This document shows, in pieces, positions 9,848 through 18,553 of a DNA stretch of 64,000 bases; the stretch's first letter is position 1; each line of letters starts with the position of its first letter. The notes under the pieces were generated by a model, which searched no databases, was not told the origin of the DNA, and saw only the letters and a list, made by a program, of their open reading frames with translations. The stretch covers positions 992,001 to 1,056,000 of the forward strand of contig NZ_CP038437.2 of assembly GCF_008329985.2 (NCBI RefSeq), written 5' to 3'. The position numbers and the translations under genes are program-made. The stretch is from Halomonas binhaiensis (GTDB taxonomy: Bacteria > Pseudomonadota > Gammaproteobacteria > Pseudomonadales > Halomonadaceae).

Positions 9848-10371
9848 TGGGTGACTGGACCTTGCGTCAATGGAGTCTGACGGGCTTTGTGCTGTGTGTG
9901 GCGATGATGGCCGCCGCACTGGTGATGGAACATGTGTTTGGTCTTGAGCCATGCCCATTGTGTGTCTTTCAACGGGTGGCGGTGATTGCTGCCGGTGTGG
10001 TGTTCCTGGTAGCCGCCTTGCATGGTCCGCGTGGCAGGGCAGGTGCCATCATCTATGGCGTATTGGCCAGCCTGGCAGTACTGGCGGGTGCAGGAATTGC
10101 CGGGCGTCACCTGTGGCTGCAGTCTCTCCCCGCTGACCAGGTGCCAAGCTGTGGTCCCGGGCTGGACTATATGCTCGATGTGATGCCGTTCCAGCAGGTA
10201 TTGAACAATGTGCTTTCCGGCTCAGGAGAGTGCGCTGAGGTCGGTGCGCGTTTCCTTGGCTTGTCGATTCCTGGCTGGACCTTGATCGGCTTCCTGGTGC
10301 TGCTGGTGTGTGCTTTTGGCATGCTGTTCAGTGGCCGTGGTCGTGGCACTGCCTACCGTTGGAACGGCTAA
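9847..10371 (+). CDS. dsbB: Disulfide bond formation protein DsbB
   Basis: An inner-membrane quinone reductase that reoxidises DsbA. The 174 residues show four hydrophobic helices and both periplasmic cysteine pairs: CPLC (C36, C39) after the first helix and C102/C129 in the second loop. The ATG shares its A with the gshA stop codon. Pairing with gshA is logical but not an obligate operon. Confidence 0.93.
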   Translation: MGDWTLRQWSLTGFVLCVAMMAAALVMEHVFGLEPCPLCVFQRVAVIAAGVVFLVAALHGPRGRAGAIIYGVLASLAVLAGAGIAGRHLWLQSLPADQVPSCGPGLDYMLDVMPFQQVLNNVLSGSGECAEVGARFLGLSIPGWTLIGFLVLLVCAFGMLFSGRGRGTAYRWNG

Positions 10372-10520
10372 TCAAATACTTGCCACATACCCGTTGACAG
10401 GGAGCGCTACAGGGAGGACTCTGATCTTCCCCAGGGTTCGCAGGATACCGTACAAGACGCATGGGCTTGGCCGGTATGCGAGCGAAAGTCCCATGGATCA
10501 GTAGCGCAACGGAGGCCCCC

Positions 10521-10997
10521 ATGTTGGAAGATTGCAAGTCCGCCCGCGAACGCTGGGGCGGTGTTCACCAACTCATCGACCGTTGGCTAGAACAGCGTCA
10601 TCAGCTGCTTGAGGTGTTCTCGACGTTGGATGGATCCTGTGACGCAGAACTGGAGACCATCACCAAGGAGCGCCTCGATACATTCAGCGAGACCTTGATG
10701 GACTACATCAGTGCCGGTCATTTCGAGGTCTATCCGCAGCTACGTGAGGAGGCCAGGTCGTTTGACGACGACGAGGCCCTGGCGCTGGCCGACCGTCTGC
10801 TCGAGCGTCTGGAAATGTCCACCGAATTGGTGCTGGCCTTCGATCAGGACTATGTAGATGGGGCAAGCTGCGACAGAAATCTGCATCGTTTGCCTGCCTG
10901 GATTGATCGCCTCGAGCGAGGTCTGCGCGAGCGCTTCAGCCTGGAAGATCAGCTGATCCAGCGTTTGCACGAGGTGCATGCGCCAGCGGTCTCCTAG
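10521..10997 (+). CDS. rsd: Rsd/AlgQ family anti-sigma-70 regulator
   Basis: The 158-residue all-helical protein resembles Rsd of E. coli and AlgQ of pseudomonads, which bind region 4 of the housekeeping sigma factor. Family-typical features are DRWLEQRHQLL near the start, LMDYISAGHFEVYPQL in the middle and ERFSLEDQLIQ near the end. I placed the start at ATG 10521 because GGAGG sits at 10511-10515. A longer frame from 10461 lacks a ribosome site. Expression in stationary phase is known for the family and not shown by the sequence. Confidence 0.85.
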   Translation: MLEDCKSARERWGGVHQLIDRWLEQRHQLLEVFSTLDGSCDAELETITKERLDTFSETLMDYISAGHFEVYPQLREEARSFDDDEALALADRLLERLEMSTELVLAFDQDYVDGASCDRNLHRLPAWIDRLERGLRERFSLEDQLIQRLHEVHAPAVS

Positions 10998-11375
10998 TCC
11001 AGCGGTCATGAACATGCATCAGGCCCCATTGCTTCGGCTCCTGACGTCGGAACTGCTGTCTTCCGAGGGGGCAGGCGGTGGGGCGCTATCACATGCTCAT
11101 CATGGGTGTTTGGTGTCTTGGGCAATGCAACATGGTGTTGTGTCGGCAAGGCAGCCGGGCGCCAAATATCCAGCTAATTACCTATGATATCCAGCTAATT
11201 ACCTATGATATCCAGGTAATTACCTATGTAGAATTGAGTTTTGTGCACTGCAGGCATAAGATTCCTCGCGTCCTGAACGTAGCCCCGTCGTGGAGTGCGG
11301 TCGAGCAGGCACTGCCTGGACAATGCTCAGTCACTTCCGGGGCCTCCCTCACGGCGACAATCCGAAGGAGCCATG
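10998..11375. other. Gap between rsd and mdh
   Basis: These 378 bases hold the 21-bp triple repeat, the mdh ribosome site AAGGAG (11365-11370) and no convincing gene. Short frames across it lack ribosome sites and family character. Confidence 0.6.
11166..11228. repeat. Three 21-bp direct repeats upstream of mdh
   Basis: Three head-to-tail 21-bp units (11166-11186, 11187-11207, 11208-11228) differ only at one base in the last copy. Each contains CTAATTACC; the third copy has the perfect 12-bp palindrome AGGTAATTACCT. The period of two helical turns places all copies on one DNA face. They end about 150 bp before the mdh start. A regulatory role is inference. Confidence 0.85.
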
Positions 11376-12350
11376 ATGAAAGATCCCGTACGTATTGCCA
11401 TCACCGGTGCAGCCGGTCAGATCAGCTATTCCCTCGCTTTCCGTATTGCTGCCGGCGATATGCTGGGCCCGGATCAGCCGGTCATTCTGCAACTGCTGGA
11501 AATCACCCCGGCAATGGATGCACTCCAGGGTGTAGTGATGGAACTCAATGACTGCGCCTTCCCGCTGGTGCAGGAAATCGTCGCTACCGATGACCCCAAC
11601 GTGGCTTTCAAGGACGCTGACTTTGCTCTGCTGGTCGGTGCTCGTCCGCGTGGTCCTGGCATGGAGCGCAAGGACCTGCTCGAAGCCAACGCTGCCATCT
11701 TCTCCGTTCAGGGCAAGGCCATCAACGATCATGCCAGCCGCGACATTCGCGTCCTGGTCGTTGGCAACCCGGCCAACACCAATGCGCTGATCGCTTCCTG
11801 CAATGCCCCGGACCTGGATCCAGGTCAGTTCACCGCGATGATGCGTCTGGACCATAATCGTGCCAAGTCTCAGCTGGCCGAGAAGACCGGCAAGCATGTG
11901 ACTGATGTCGAGAAGATGATTGTGTGGGGCAACCACAGCGCCACTCAGTATCCGGATCTGGCTCACTGCAGCGTGGCAGGCACTCCGGCCTTCGATCTGG
12001 TGGAGCGTGACTGGTACGAGAATGACTTCATTCCGACCGTTCAGCAGCGCGGTGCCGCCATCATCAAGGCTCGTGGTGCTTCTTCTGCGGCATCTGCGGC
12101 TTCTGCTGCCATCGACCACATGCGCGACTGGGCGCTGGGTAGCGACGGTATCGTTAGCATGGGTATCCCGTCCGATGGTAGCTATGGCGTCGAGCCGGGC
12201 ATCATGTTCTCCTACCCGGTCATCTGCAAGGACGGCAAGTATGAAATCGTCCAGGGGCTGGCAGTCGATGCATTCAGCCAGGACCGGATGAAGGCCACCG
12301 AGCAGGAACTGCGTGAAGAGCGTGCAGCAGTCGAACATCTGCTGGGCTGA
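11376..12350 (+). CDS. mdh: Malate dehydrogenase
   Basis: NAD-dependent oxidation of malate to oxaloacetate in the TCA cycle. The start [20 protein letters not shown] carries the nucleotide-binding GAAGQ loop; the catalytic histidine lies in [12 protein letters not shown], with substrate arginines in [12 protein letters not shown] chose ATG 11376 (324 residues) because AAGGAG lies five bases upstream; the adjacent ATG 11373 is too close to it. The enzyme belongs to the long cytosolic-type MDH group common in Halomonas and Burkholderia, not the E. coli mitochondrial-like type. Confidence 0.95.
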   Translation: MKDPVRIAITGAAGQISYSLAFRIAAGDMLGPDQPVILQLLEITPAMDALQGVVMELNDCAFPLVQEIVATDDPNVAFKDADFALLVGARPRGPGMERKDLLEANAAIFSVQGKAINDHASRDIRVLVVGNPANTNALIASCNAPDLDPGQFTAMMRLDHNRAKSQLAEKTGKHVTDVEKMIVWGNHSATQYPDLAHCSVAGTPAFDLVERDWYENDFIPTVQQRGAAIIKARGASSAASAASAAIDHMRDWALGSDGIVSMGIPSDGSYGVEPGIMFSYPVICKDGKYEIVQGLAVDAFSQDRMKATEQELREERAAVEHLLG

Positions 12351-12405
12351 TATCCGTTCCAGTCTGCCGGTCGCAGGGCTGGCAGGCCATGAAGATGGAT
12401 ATGAA

Positions 12406-12443
12406 ACGTGGCCCGGCCCATCTTAGGATGGGCCGGGCCACGT
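12406..12443. terminator. Bidirectional terminator between mdh and HAD gene
   Basis: A perfect 17-bp GC-rich stem (12406-12422 with 12427-12443) around TTAG lies between the two convergent genes. Flanking T-rich stretches are weak on both sides, but the stem is very strong, so it probably serves both genes. Confidence 0.85.
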
Positions 12444-12501
12444 CGTTTCTTGCCAATCATCTTGGTGAATCATTTCTTGCGCGTCGTCTCGACGCTGGGT
12501 A

Positions 12502-13158
12502 TCAGCCGCGCAGGGAAATGATCTTCCAGCTGCGCTGTTCGGCCACTTCACGCAGTTTCGTGTCCGGATCCACGGCCACTGGGTGCTCGACAAGTTCCAG
12601 TAGTGGCAGGTCATTATGAGAGTCACTATAGAACCAGGCGCCATCAAGGGTATCGTCGCGATCTTCCAGCCATTCATTCAGTCGTGTCACCTTGCCTTGC
12701 TGGAAGCTCGGAGTGCCACTGACCTTGCCAGTGTAGCGTCCGTGCATGATTTCCGGTTCCACGGCAATCAGCTCGCTGATACCCAAACGTGCAGCAATGG
12801 GAGCGGTAATGAAGCGGTTGGTTGCGGTGATGATCAGCAGCGTGTCGCCACGCGAGCGGTGACGTGCAATCAGGTCTTCCGCACGAGGAAGGATATTGGG
12901 CTCGATCTTGCTGATCATGAATTGCTGGTGCCAGGCAGCCAGCTGTTCCATTGAGTTATCTGCCAATGGTTTCAGCGCGACTTCGAGGAATGCCATCATG
13001 TCCAGACACCCGGCATCATAGTCAGCCTTGAAGCGGTCGTTGGCTTCACGGTAGGCCACCGGGTCCACGGCGCCTTGTTCCAGCAGGAACTCTCCCCAGG
13101 CATGATCGCTGTCAATGGAGAGAAGGGTGTTGTCCAGATCGAAAATGGCCAAGCTCAC
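12502..13158 (-). CDS. HAD-IB family phosphatase (SerB-like)
   Basis: This 218-residue HAD hydrolase has motif I FDLDNTLLSIDSD at its very start, motif II TATNRF and motif IV DSHNDLPLLE. It falls with the HAD-IB (phosphoserine phosphatase-like) group, and its substrate is unknown. I chose GTG at 13158 (preceded by GAGGA eight bases upstream) because the longer frame adds a poorly conserved basic leader. In pseudomonads a similar HAD gene lies next to rppH and ptsP, as here, but here it is divergent from rppH. Confidence 0.85.
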   Translation of the reverse strand: MSLAIFDLDNTLLSIDSDHAWGEFLLEQGAVDPVAYREANDRFKADYDAGCLDMMAFLEVALKPLADNSMEQLAAWHQQFMISKIEPNILPRAEDLIARHRSRGDTLLIITATNRFITAPIAARLGISELIAVEPEIMHGRYTGKVSGTPSFQQGKVTRLNEWLEDRDDTLDGAWFYSDSHNDLPLLELVEHPVAVDPDTKLREVAEQRSWKIISLRG

Positions 13159-13498
13159 GTTGTGTCCTCGTGCAGAAAGGAAGATTGCCCCCGTCCTTGC
13201 TTCTGTGAACAAGTGTTTACTGACACGTTTTTGACGTTGTCGATGAGGCCTGGGTCTGTCGAACATCCGCCGGCAGTGTCACTGCGGACAATGTCGAGAA
13301 AGCCAGTCGCGGGAGCAACAAAGGGCAAGATTATCGCAGATGCCTTGTCGAGGTTCGATAGCCAGTGGAGAAAGCCTGGTTGGCAAGTTTGGCCAGAAAA
13401 GAATGTCCAGAAAGAGAAGCGTGGAACCAAGGCCATATTGATGCGCTCGAAGCCCTTGTGGAAGAATGAGCCTAATACTGACTTCAAAGGTGAAGCCC
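13159..13498. other. Divergent gap before rppH
   Basis: A 340-base gap between the divergent HAD gene and rppH must hold both promoters. I do not see a clear consensus promoter or a gene in it. The upstream part of the frame that runs into rppH lacks a ribosome site and is probably untranslated. Confidence 0.4.
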
Positions 13499-13990
13499 GT
13501 GATCGACGTAGACGGCTTTCGCCCCAACGTTGGCATTATCATTGTCAACGACCATGGGCAGCTGCTTTGGGCGCGTCGGGTTGGGCAGAATGCGTGGCAG
13601 TTTCCTCAGGGAGGCATCAAGTCGGATGAGACACCTCAACAGGCGTTGTTCAGAGAACTTGAAGAAGAAATCGGTTTGACGGCCGATGATGTAGAGATTC
13701 TCGCCTGTACACGAGGTTGGCTGCGCTATCGCTTGCCGCGACGCATGGTACGGACACACTCACGTCCGGTATGTATCGGACAGAAGCAGAAATGGTTTTT
13801 GTTGCGCATGCGGTGCCAGGAAGGCCGCATATGTGTAGATGGCACACCGAAACCGGAATTCGATGGTTGGCGTTGGGTCAGCTATTGGTATCCGCTGGGA
13901 CAGGTGGTGCCGTTCAAGCGGGAAGTTTACCGCCGTGCACTTCGTGAGCTATTACCCCGCGCTCAAAGTCTGGCGCTGGAGAATGGTTGA
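13499..13990 (+). CDS. rppH: RNA pyrophosphohydrolase RppH
   Basis: RppH removes pyrophosphate from 5'-triphosphorylated RNA and so triggers RNase E-dependent decay. The Nudix box is [24 protein letters not shown], with the E-rich REL-x-EE-x-G core. The N-terminus [16 protein letters not shown] matches RppH. I use GTG 13499 (163 residues) because it aligns with the family start and has AAAGG eight bases upstream. ptsP follows 31 bp later, the classic rppH-ptsP pair. Confidence 0.92.
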   Translation: MIDVDGFRPNVGIIIVNDHGQLLWARRVGQNAWQFPQGGIKSDETPQQALFRELEEEIGLTADDVEILACTRGWLRYRLPRRMVRTHSRPVCIGQKQKWFLLRMRCQEGRICVDGTPKPEFDGWRWVSYWYPLGQVVPFKREVYRRALRELLPRAQSLALENG

Positions 13991-14021
13991 CAGGGGTAGT
14001 TAAACAATAAGGCTTCCGACC

Positions 14022-16283
14022 ATGCTCGAGATCCTTCGTAGAATCATTCAGGAAGTCAACGGCGCGCGCAGTCTTGATGCTGCACTGGCCACCATGGTGC
14101 GGCGTATCCGCAAGGCCATGCGCGCGGATGTGTGTTCCTTTTACCTGTATGACGCCGACCAGAAAGCTCTGGTGCTGATGGAAACCATTGGTCTGCGCAC
14201 GCAGGCCGTGGGACATGTGGCTCTACCTATTGGGGAAGGGCTGGTGGGAACTGTGGCCAGGCGTGAGGAGCCTCTCAACCTGGAAGATGCCCAGTCGCAC
14301 CCCAACTTCCGCTACTTTGAGGCCACCGGGGAAGAGCGTTACAGCAGTTTTCTCGGGGTTCCGATCATCCACCAGCGCCGTATGCTGGGGGTATTGGTAG
14401 TGCAGCAGGCTGAGCGGCGTCGCTATGACGAGGAAGAGGAAGCCTTCCTTGTGACCATGGCGGCACAGCTGGCTGGTGTACTGGCCCATGCGATCGCCAC
14501 CGGAAGCCTGAACCAGCTGGCACGCCCCGACGGTCAGGCAACTTTCATTGGGGTAGCGGCATCCCCGGGCATGGCTATCGGCGAGGCAGTGGTATTGGCA
14601 CCACCGGCAGACCTGGACAGCGTGCCTGATCTGATTCCCTCTGATGTGGAATACGAGATTGCCCGCCTCAAGGAGGCCATTGGCCAGGTCAAGGATGATA
14701 TCCGTGCGGCGGGTGAACGTCTGGCCAACCGGATTTCTGCGCAGGAACTGGCGCTGTTCGAGGTGTACCAGCAGATGCTGGGTGAGGCGGCGCTGTCCCA
14801 GGAAGTGGAAAAGCGCATCCGTGAAGGTCAATGGGCACCGGGAGCGTTGGCCGATGTGGTGCGCCGACATGTGCAGTATCTTGAGCGTGTCGATGACGAC
14901 TACCTGCGGGAGCGGGCGGCGGATGTTCGTGATCTCGGGCGCCGAGTGCTGGCGCACCTGCAGGAGGAGTCCCCGCGCACGCCAGATGAGTATCCCCATG
15001 GTACTGTGCTGATCGGCGATGAGATCAGTGTCGCTCTGCTTGGCGAAGTCCCCAGGGAGCGTCTTGGGGGGCTGGTATCGGTGCGGGGGTCAAGCAATTC
15101 CCATGTTGCCATCATTGCCCGAGCAATGGGGATTCCCCTTGTTTCCGGCATGGTCGATCTGCCACTGCCACGCCTTGGTGGAGCAAAGCTGATTGTGGAT
15201 GGGCACCGTGGGCGCTTGTTTGTGCGCCCCGGCCCGGAACTGATCAGCCACTACCAGAGCCAGATCAATGAAGAGCGTGCCTTGAGCGCACTGCTTGAGA
15301 ATGAACAGGATCTGCCGAGCGTCACTCCCGATAACCACTCCATGACGTTGATGGTGAATACTGGCTTGGCCGTGGATACCGGTGCCTCACTGAAGTCTCG
15401 TATCGGAGGGGTGGGGCTGTATCGTACTGAAGTGCCTTTCATGATCACGGAGCGCTTTCCGGGCGAGCAGGAACAGATGCGCATGTACCGCGAGCAGCTC
15501 GAGAGTTTTGCTCCGTTGCCGGTCGTGATGCGGACTCTGGATATTGGTGGGGACAAGGACCTGCCGTACTTCCCCATTGAAGAGGCTAACCCTTTTCTTG
15601 GCTGGCGGGGTATTCGCGTGACCCTTGACCATCCCGAGGTATTGATGGTGCAGGTCCGGGCCATGCTGCGGGCTTCTCAAGGACTGGACAATCTGCAGAT
15701 TCTGTTGCCCATGGTGAGCAATGTCGAAGAGGTGGATGATGCCCTGAGGCTGATCAACCGGGCCATTGACGAGTTGGGAGAGGAAGGTCTTGATGTCTCC
15801 AGGCCGCTCATCGGTGTGATGATCGAAGTGCCCGCGACGCTGTATCAGCTTGAGGCGCTGTCACGGAGAGTCGATTTCTTCTCTGTAGGCAGTAATGACC
15901 TGACGCAATACCTGCTGGCCGTGGATCGCAACAATCCCCGTGTGGCGGAACTGTACGATTCCTGCCATCCGGCAGTGCTGCTGGCCTTGTATCAGTTGGC
16001 GGTAGAGTCCCAGCGTCTTGGGGTGCCGACCTCCGTCTGTGGCGAGTTGGCAGGGGATCCAGCTGGAGCCTTGTTGCTGATGGGAATGGGGTTCCAGACG
16101 TTGTCGATGAATGTCCCAAGTCTCTCCCGTGTACGGGCCGCCATTCGGCGCGTATCTTTCAAGGCGGCTACCGAGCTGCTGAAGGAAACTTTGGCTCTGG
16201 ATTCCCCCAAAGAGGTTCGTAACCACCTCAATTTGCGTTTGAAGGGCTGGAAGCTGTCGCACCTGCTGCCACCGCGAGATTGA
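14022..16283 (+). CDS. ptsP: PtsP, enzyme I of the nitrogen PTS
   Basis: EI-Ntr takes phosphate from PEP and passes it to NPr in the nitrogen-related phosphotransferase chain, which senses nitrogen and potassium status. Domains in order are an N-terminal GAF sensor (about 1-160), an HPr-binding helical region (about 200-320), the phospho-histidine domain with H361 in SNSHVAIIARAMG, and the PEP-binding barrel containing DIGGDKDLPYF and GSNDLTQYLLAVDR. At 753 residues it is full length. It is likely co-transcribed with rppH. No npr or ptsN gene is in the window. Confidence 0.95.
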   Translation: MLEILRRIIQEVNGARSLDAALATMVRRIRKAMRADVCSFYLYDADQKALVLMETIGLRTQAVGHVALPIGEGLVGTVARREEPLNLEDAQSHPNFRYFEATGEERYSSFLGVPIIHQRRMLGVLVVQQAERRRYDEEEEAFLVTMAAQLAGVLAHAIATGSLNQLARPDGQATFIGVAASPGMAIGEAVVLAPPADLDSVPDLIPSDVEYEIARLKEAIGQVKDDIRAAGERLANRISAQELALFEVYQQMLGEAALSQEVEKRIREGQWAPGALADVVRRHVQYLERVDDDYLRERAADVRDLGRRVLAHLQEESPRTPDEYPHGTVLIGDEISVALLGEVPRERLGGLVSVRGSSNSHVAIIARAMGIPLVSGMVDLPLPRLGGAKLIVDGHRGRLFVRPGPELISHYQSQINEERALSALLENEQDLPSVTPDNHSMTLMVNTGLAVDTGASLKSRIGGVGLYRTEVPFMITERFPGEQEQMRMYREQLESFAPLPVVMRTLDIGGDKDLPYFPIEEANPFLGWRGIRVTLDHPEVLMVQVRAMLRASQGLDNLQILLPMVSNVEEVDDALRLINRAIDELGEEGLDVSRPLIGVMIEVPATLYQLEALSRRVDFFSVGSNDLTQYLLAVDRNNPRVAELYDSCHPAVLLALYQLAVESQRLGVPTSVCGELAGDPAGALLLMGMGFQTLSMNVPSLSRVRAAIRRVSFKAATELLKETLALDSPKEVRNHLNLRLKGWKLSHLLPPRD

Positions 16284-16292
16284 TACTGTTAA

Positions 16293-16390
16293 ACGAGCTA
16301 CGAGCTACGAGCTACGAGCTACGAGCTACGAGCTACGAGCTACGAGCTACGAGCTACGAGCTACGAGCTACGAGCTATGAGCTACGAGCT
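16293..16390. repeat. Fourteen 7-bp tandem repeats (ACGAGCT)
   Basis: Fourteen consecutive copies of ACGAGCT (16293-16390), thirteen perfect and one with a single change (16377-16383, ATGAGCT), fill the convergent gap between ptsP and the TANGO2-like gene. The stop codon and last few codons of the latter lie inside the array. Because 7 is not a multiple of 3, the array closes every frame within 21 bases, so copy changes alter the C-terminal tail without extending the protein far. Confidence 0.95.
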
Positions 16391-17186
16391 TGGCATGCCA
16401 GTGGGCGTTGTCGATCATGACTTGGCGTTGTGTTTCCCTGACGATACGGCCATCGCTGGCGAAGGCCTTTTCATGCAGGTTGAACCAAGCTTGGTGCTGA
16501 GCGCGGTGGAGTATCAGGCGGGTCATCGCTCGTGTGCCATATTCCTCACTGATGATAAAGGGCGATGACAGAAAGCGTTCCTTATCCAGGCCGATGCCAG
16601 TATCGGGTAATTCGTTGTCCCCGGCCTTCCGACGATCGAGAAAGGCCTTGGTCGCCGTGGGAAGGGATGTCTCTGCCTGCGCAAGATCCTGGGTCAATGC
16701 CTGAGTGGCATGCCTGACCTTGGGCCAAGGGGTGTCGAGATTGGCATTGGACAATCCGTGGATACCGGGCCTGACCGCTGACAGGCATACTTCCCGATGA
16801 TTGTGTGTCAGGTGCCAGAGCCCGGAGGGAGAACCCACCAGAAGATTGAAGCCGGCATAAGCCTGCGCCTCGTCTTGTGCCTGATGCAGCCAGGCTTCCA
16901 GGTCCGGAGCCTCGAGCGCGGCACGCACCAGATGGCCACGACTTGGTGCCTGGGGAGAGGCTTCCATTCCAGGGGCACGAACATTAGTGATGGCGGCCAT
17001 CCGCCCATTTCGATGTACGGCCAGCCACGTACCGCCAGCCTGCAGGTCGCGGCCAGCGAAGAGTCCTGGTGCGTCCGGCCACTCTGCCAAAGGCTGCGTC
17101 GGACGTTGATGGTACTCATCCCGATTGGCGACAAGTACCAGCGGCATGGCGCTGGCTGGATCGTATTGAAAGGCGATTAGACACAT
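16368..17186 (-). CDS. NRDE/TANGO2 family protein
   Basis: The start MCLIAFQYD and the ANRDEYHQRPT motif identify the NRDE (TANGO2) family, often placed near Ntn hydrolases because of the conserved Cys2. Proposed roles involve haem or lipid handling; the activity is unsettled. I set the start at 17186 (272 residues) because Met-Cys-Leu-Ile is the conserved family N-terminus; the 21 codons upstream are not conserved. The last residues are encoded by the heptamer array, so the C-terminus is likely variable between strains. Confidence 0.87.
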   Translation of the reverse strand: MCLIAFQYDPASAMPLVLVANRDEYHQRPTQPLAEWPDAPGLFAGRDLQAGGTWLAVHRNGRMAAITNVRAPGMEASPQAPSRGHLVRAALEAPDLEAWLHQAQDEAQAYAGFNLLVGSPSGLWHLTHNHREVCLSAVRPGIHGLSNANLDTPWPKVRHATQALTQDLAQAETSLPTATKAFLDRRKAGDNELPDTGIGLDKERFLSSPFIISEEYGTRAMTRLILHRAQHQAWFNLHEKAFASDGRIVRETQRQVMIDNAHWHAKLVAHSS

Positions 17187-17323
17187 CGGGCCAGAGTACT
17201 CCGCATTTTTCGCCCAGGGAATTTTGTGCCCCGGGAATTTCATGACCATGACAGTTTACTTAATGCAACGTACACTCATCGCACTCACGTTCCTCATCGC
17301 TCATACGTTCAACAGGACTGAAC

Positions 17324-18553
17324 ATGTCAGCCAATGCATGCAGGGATCGCCTCTGGCGTAGGCTGGTTATTCCCATACTGTGGCCTGTAGGGGTAGCGCA
17401 ATTGGTGCTGCTCGCTCTGGTGCTGGTATTAGGGGGGAGCCTGCGCTGGCTGATGCCCGACACCGCGAGCTGGAGCACTACACTATGGCTGGTGCTGGGG
17501 CTGCTTTGCGGCTCTACCCTCAATGTTGCCGTCTTCCTGATGTTGCTCAAGCACCGCTTGCGTCGTGTCCAGCGTGATGACGACAGTCTGTTAGTACGAG
17601 TCGCCACGCAACTGGAACAGCGCCTGGAACAGGCAGGAATGGAGGCTCCTGGCGGGGAAGAGCAGCTTAGTGCCAAGCGGGTCCAGCAATTACTGGATGC
17701 GGTAGAGTCTCTATCCTTGTCGGCTGAAGCGAAGCCTGCTCCGCCTGTCGAAGGCGCCTTGTCACCCGGTGAGGAACTGCTGAAACTGGGCAAGGAGAAC
17801 GATCGCCTGGCTTCAGCTCTGGTCCGAGCCCGTGATGAATCCCGCCTCAAGTCTGGCTATCTGGCGCATGTGTCCAAGTCTCTGTCTGCCATCATCGAGA
17901 TGCTGGAAAACCGTACTCTGATCGAGGGGCGCGGAGCAGGGGACGAGCGAGCAACACCGGCCGGCTCCAAGGCAAGTGATACTAGAGCTATGGACACCAG
18001 GGCTATGGACACCGGGGCTATGAACACCAGGTCCAGGGATGATAGTGCCGATGTTGAGCGCGAGGCACTCTATCGTCGACTGTCGGAAATTCTGTTGCTG
18101 GTGGAAAACCTGGACGACCGTGAACCAGGCAAGGCCGGCTTCCGTGTCGCTGGTCCGCGCGTGCTGATTGTCGATGATGGCCCGGTCAATCTCATGCTGG
18201 CCCGCCAGGTACTCGAACGGGAAGGGTTCGATGTACTGACGGCCACCTCCGGGCAGCAGGCCCTTGATCAGTTGGAAGCGCATAGCGTGGACCTGATTCT
18301 GATGGATATCGTGCTGCCCGATATCGATGGCGTGGAGATATGCCGGCGGCTCAGAGCCATGGAAGCAGCCACTCCCCAGCGTGAGCGTGCGGTCGTCATT
18401 GCCCTGACGGCAAACGTTAGTGAGCTGGATCAAACGCGTTTTCGCCAGGCTGGCATGGATGACTTCCTGGCCAAGCCCTACAAGCCCCAGGAATTGCTTG
18501 AAACCCTTGATACCTGGCTTCCGGACTCTGGTCCCCAGCCTGGAGAGCATTGA
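17324..18553 (+). CDS. Membrane REC protein with decayed histidine-kinase box
   Basis: This 409-residue protein has two membrane helices (about 16-38 and 53-75), a coiled-coil stretch, a segment SRLKSGYLAHVSKSLSAII (173-191) that resembles a HisKA H-box but has Lys185 where the phospho-histidine should be, a low-complexity linker made of 15-bp repeats, and a complete receiver domain (278-397) with D284/D285, phospho-acceptor D328, T362 and K384. No HATPase domain is present. It therefore cannot autophosphorylate and must receive phosphate from another protein, or act as a scaffold. Its stop overlaps the start of the TSUP gene. Confidence 0.8.
   Translation: MSANACRDRLWRRLVIPILWPVGVAQLVLLALVLVLGGSLRWLMPDTASWSTTLWLVLGLLCGSTLNVAVFLMLLKHRLRRVQRDDDSLLVRVATQLEQRLEQAGMEAPGGEEQLSAKRVQQLLDAVESLSLSAEAKPAPPVEGALSPGEELLKLGKENDRLASALVRARDESRLKSGYLAHVSKSLSAIIEMLENRTLIEGRGAGDERATPAGSKASDTRAMDTRAMDTGAMNTRSRDDSADVEREALYRRLSEILLLVENLDDREPGKAGFRVAGPRVLIVDDGPVNLMLARQVLEREGFDVLTATSGQQALDQLEAHSVDLILMDIVLPDIDGVEICRRLRAMEAATPQRERAVVIALTANVSELDQTRFRQAGMDDFLAKPYKPQELLETLDTWLPDSGPQPGEH
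17978..18037. repeat. Four 15-bp in-frame repeats in the REC protein linker
   Basis: Units at 17978-17992, 17993-18007, 18008-18022 and 18023-18037 encode the degenerate pentapeptide DTRAM. They sit just where a hybrid kinase would carry its ATPase domain, so the linker may have been remodelled by slippage after that domain was lost. Confidence 0.85.

Noticed and set aside
16293..16390. CRISPR-like array
   Set aside because: The repeats are 7 bp and head to tail with no spacers; no cas genes are near.
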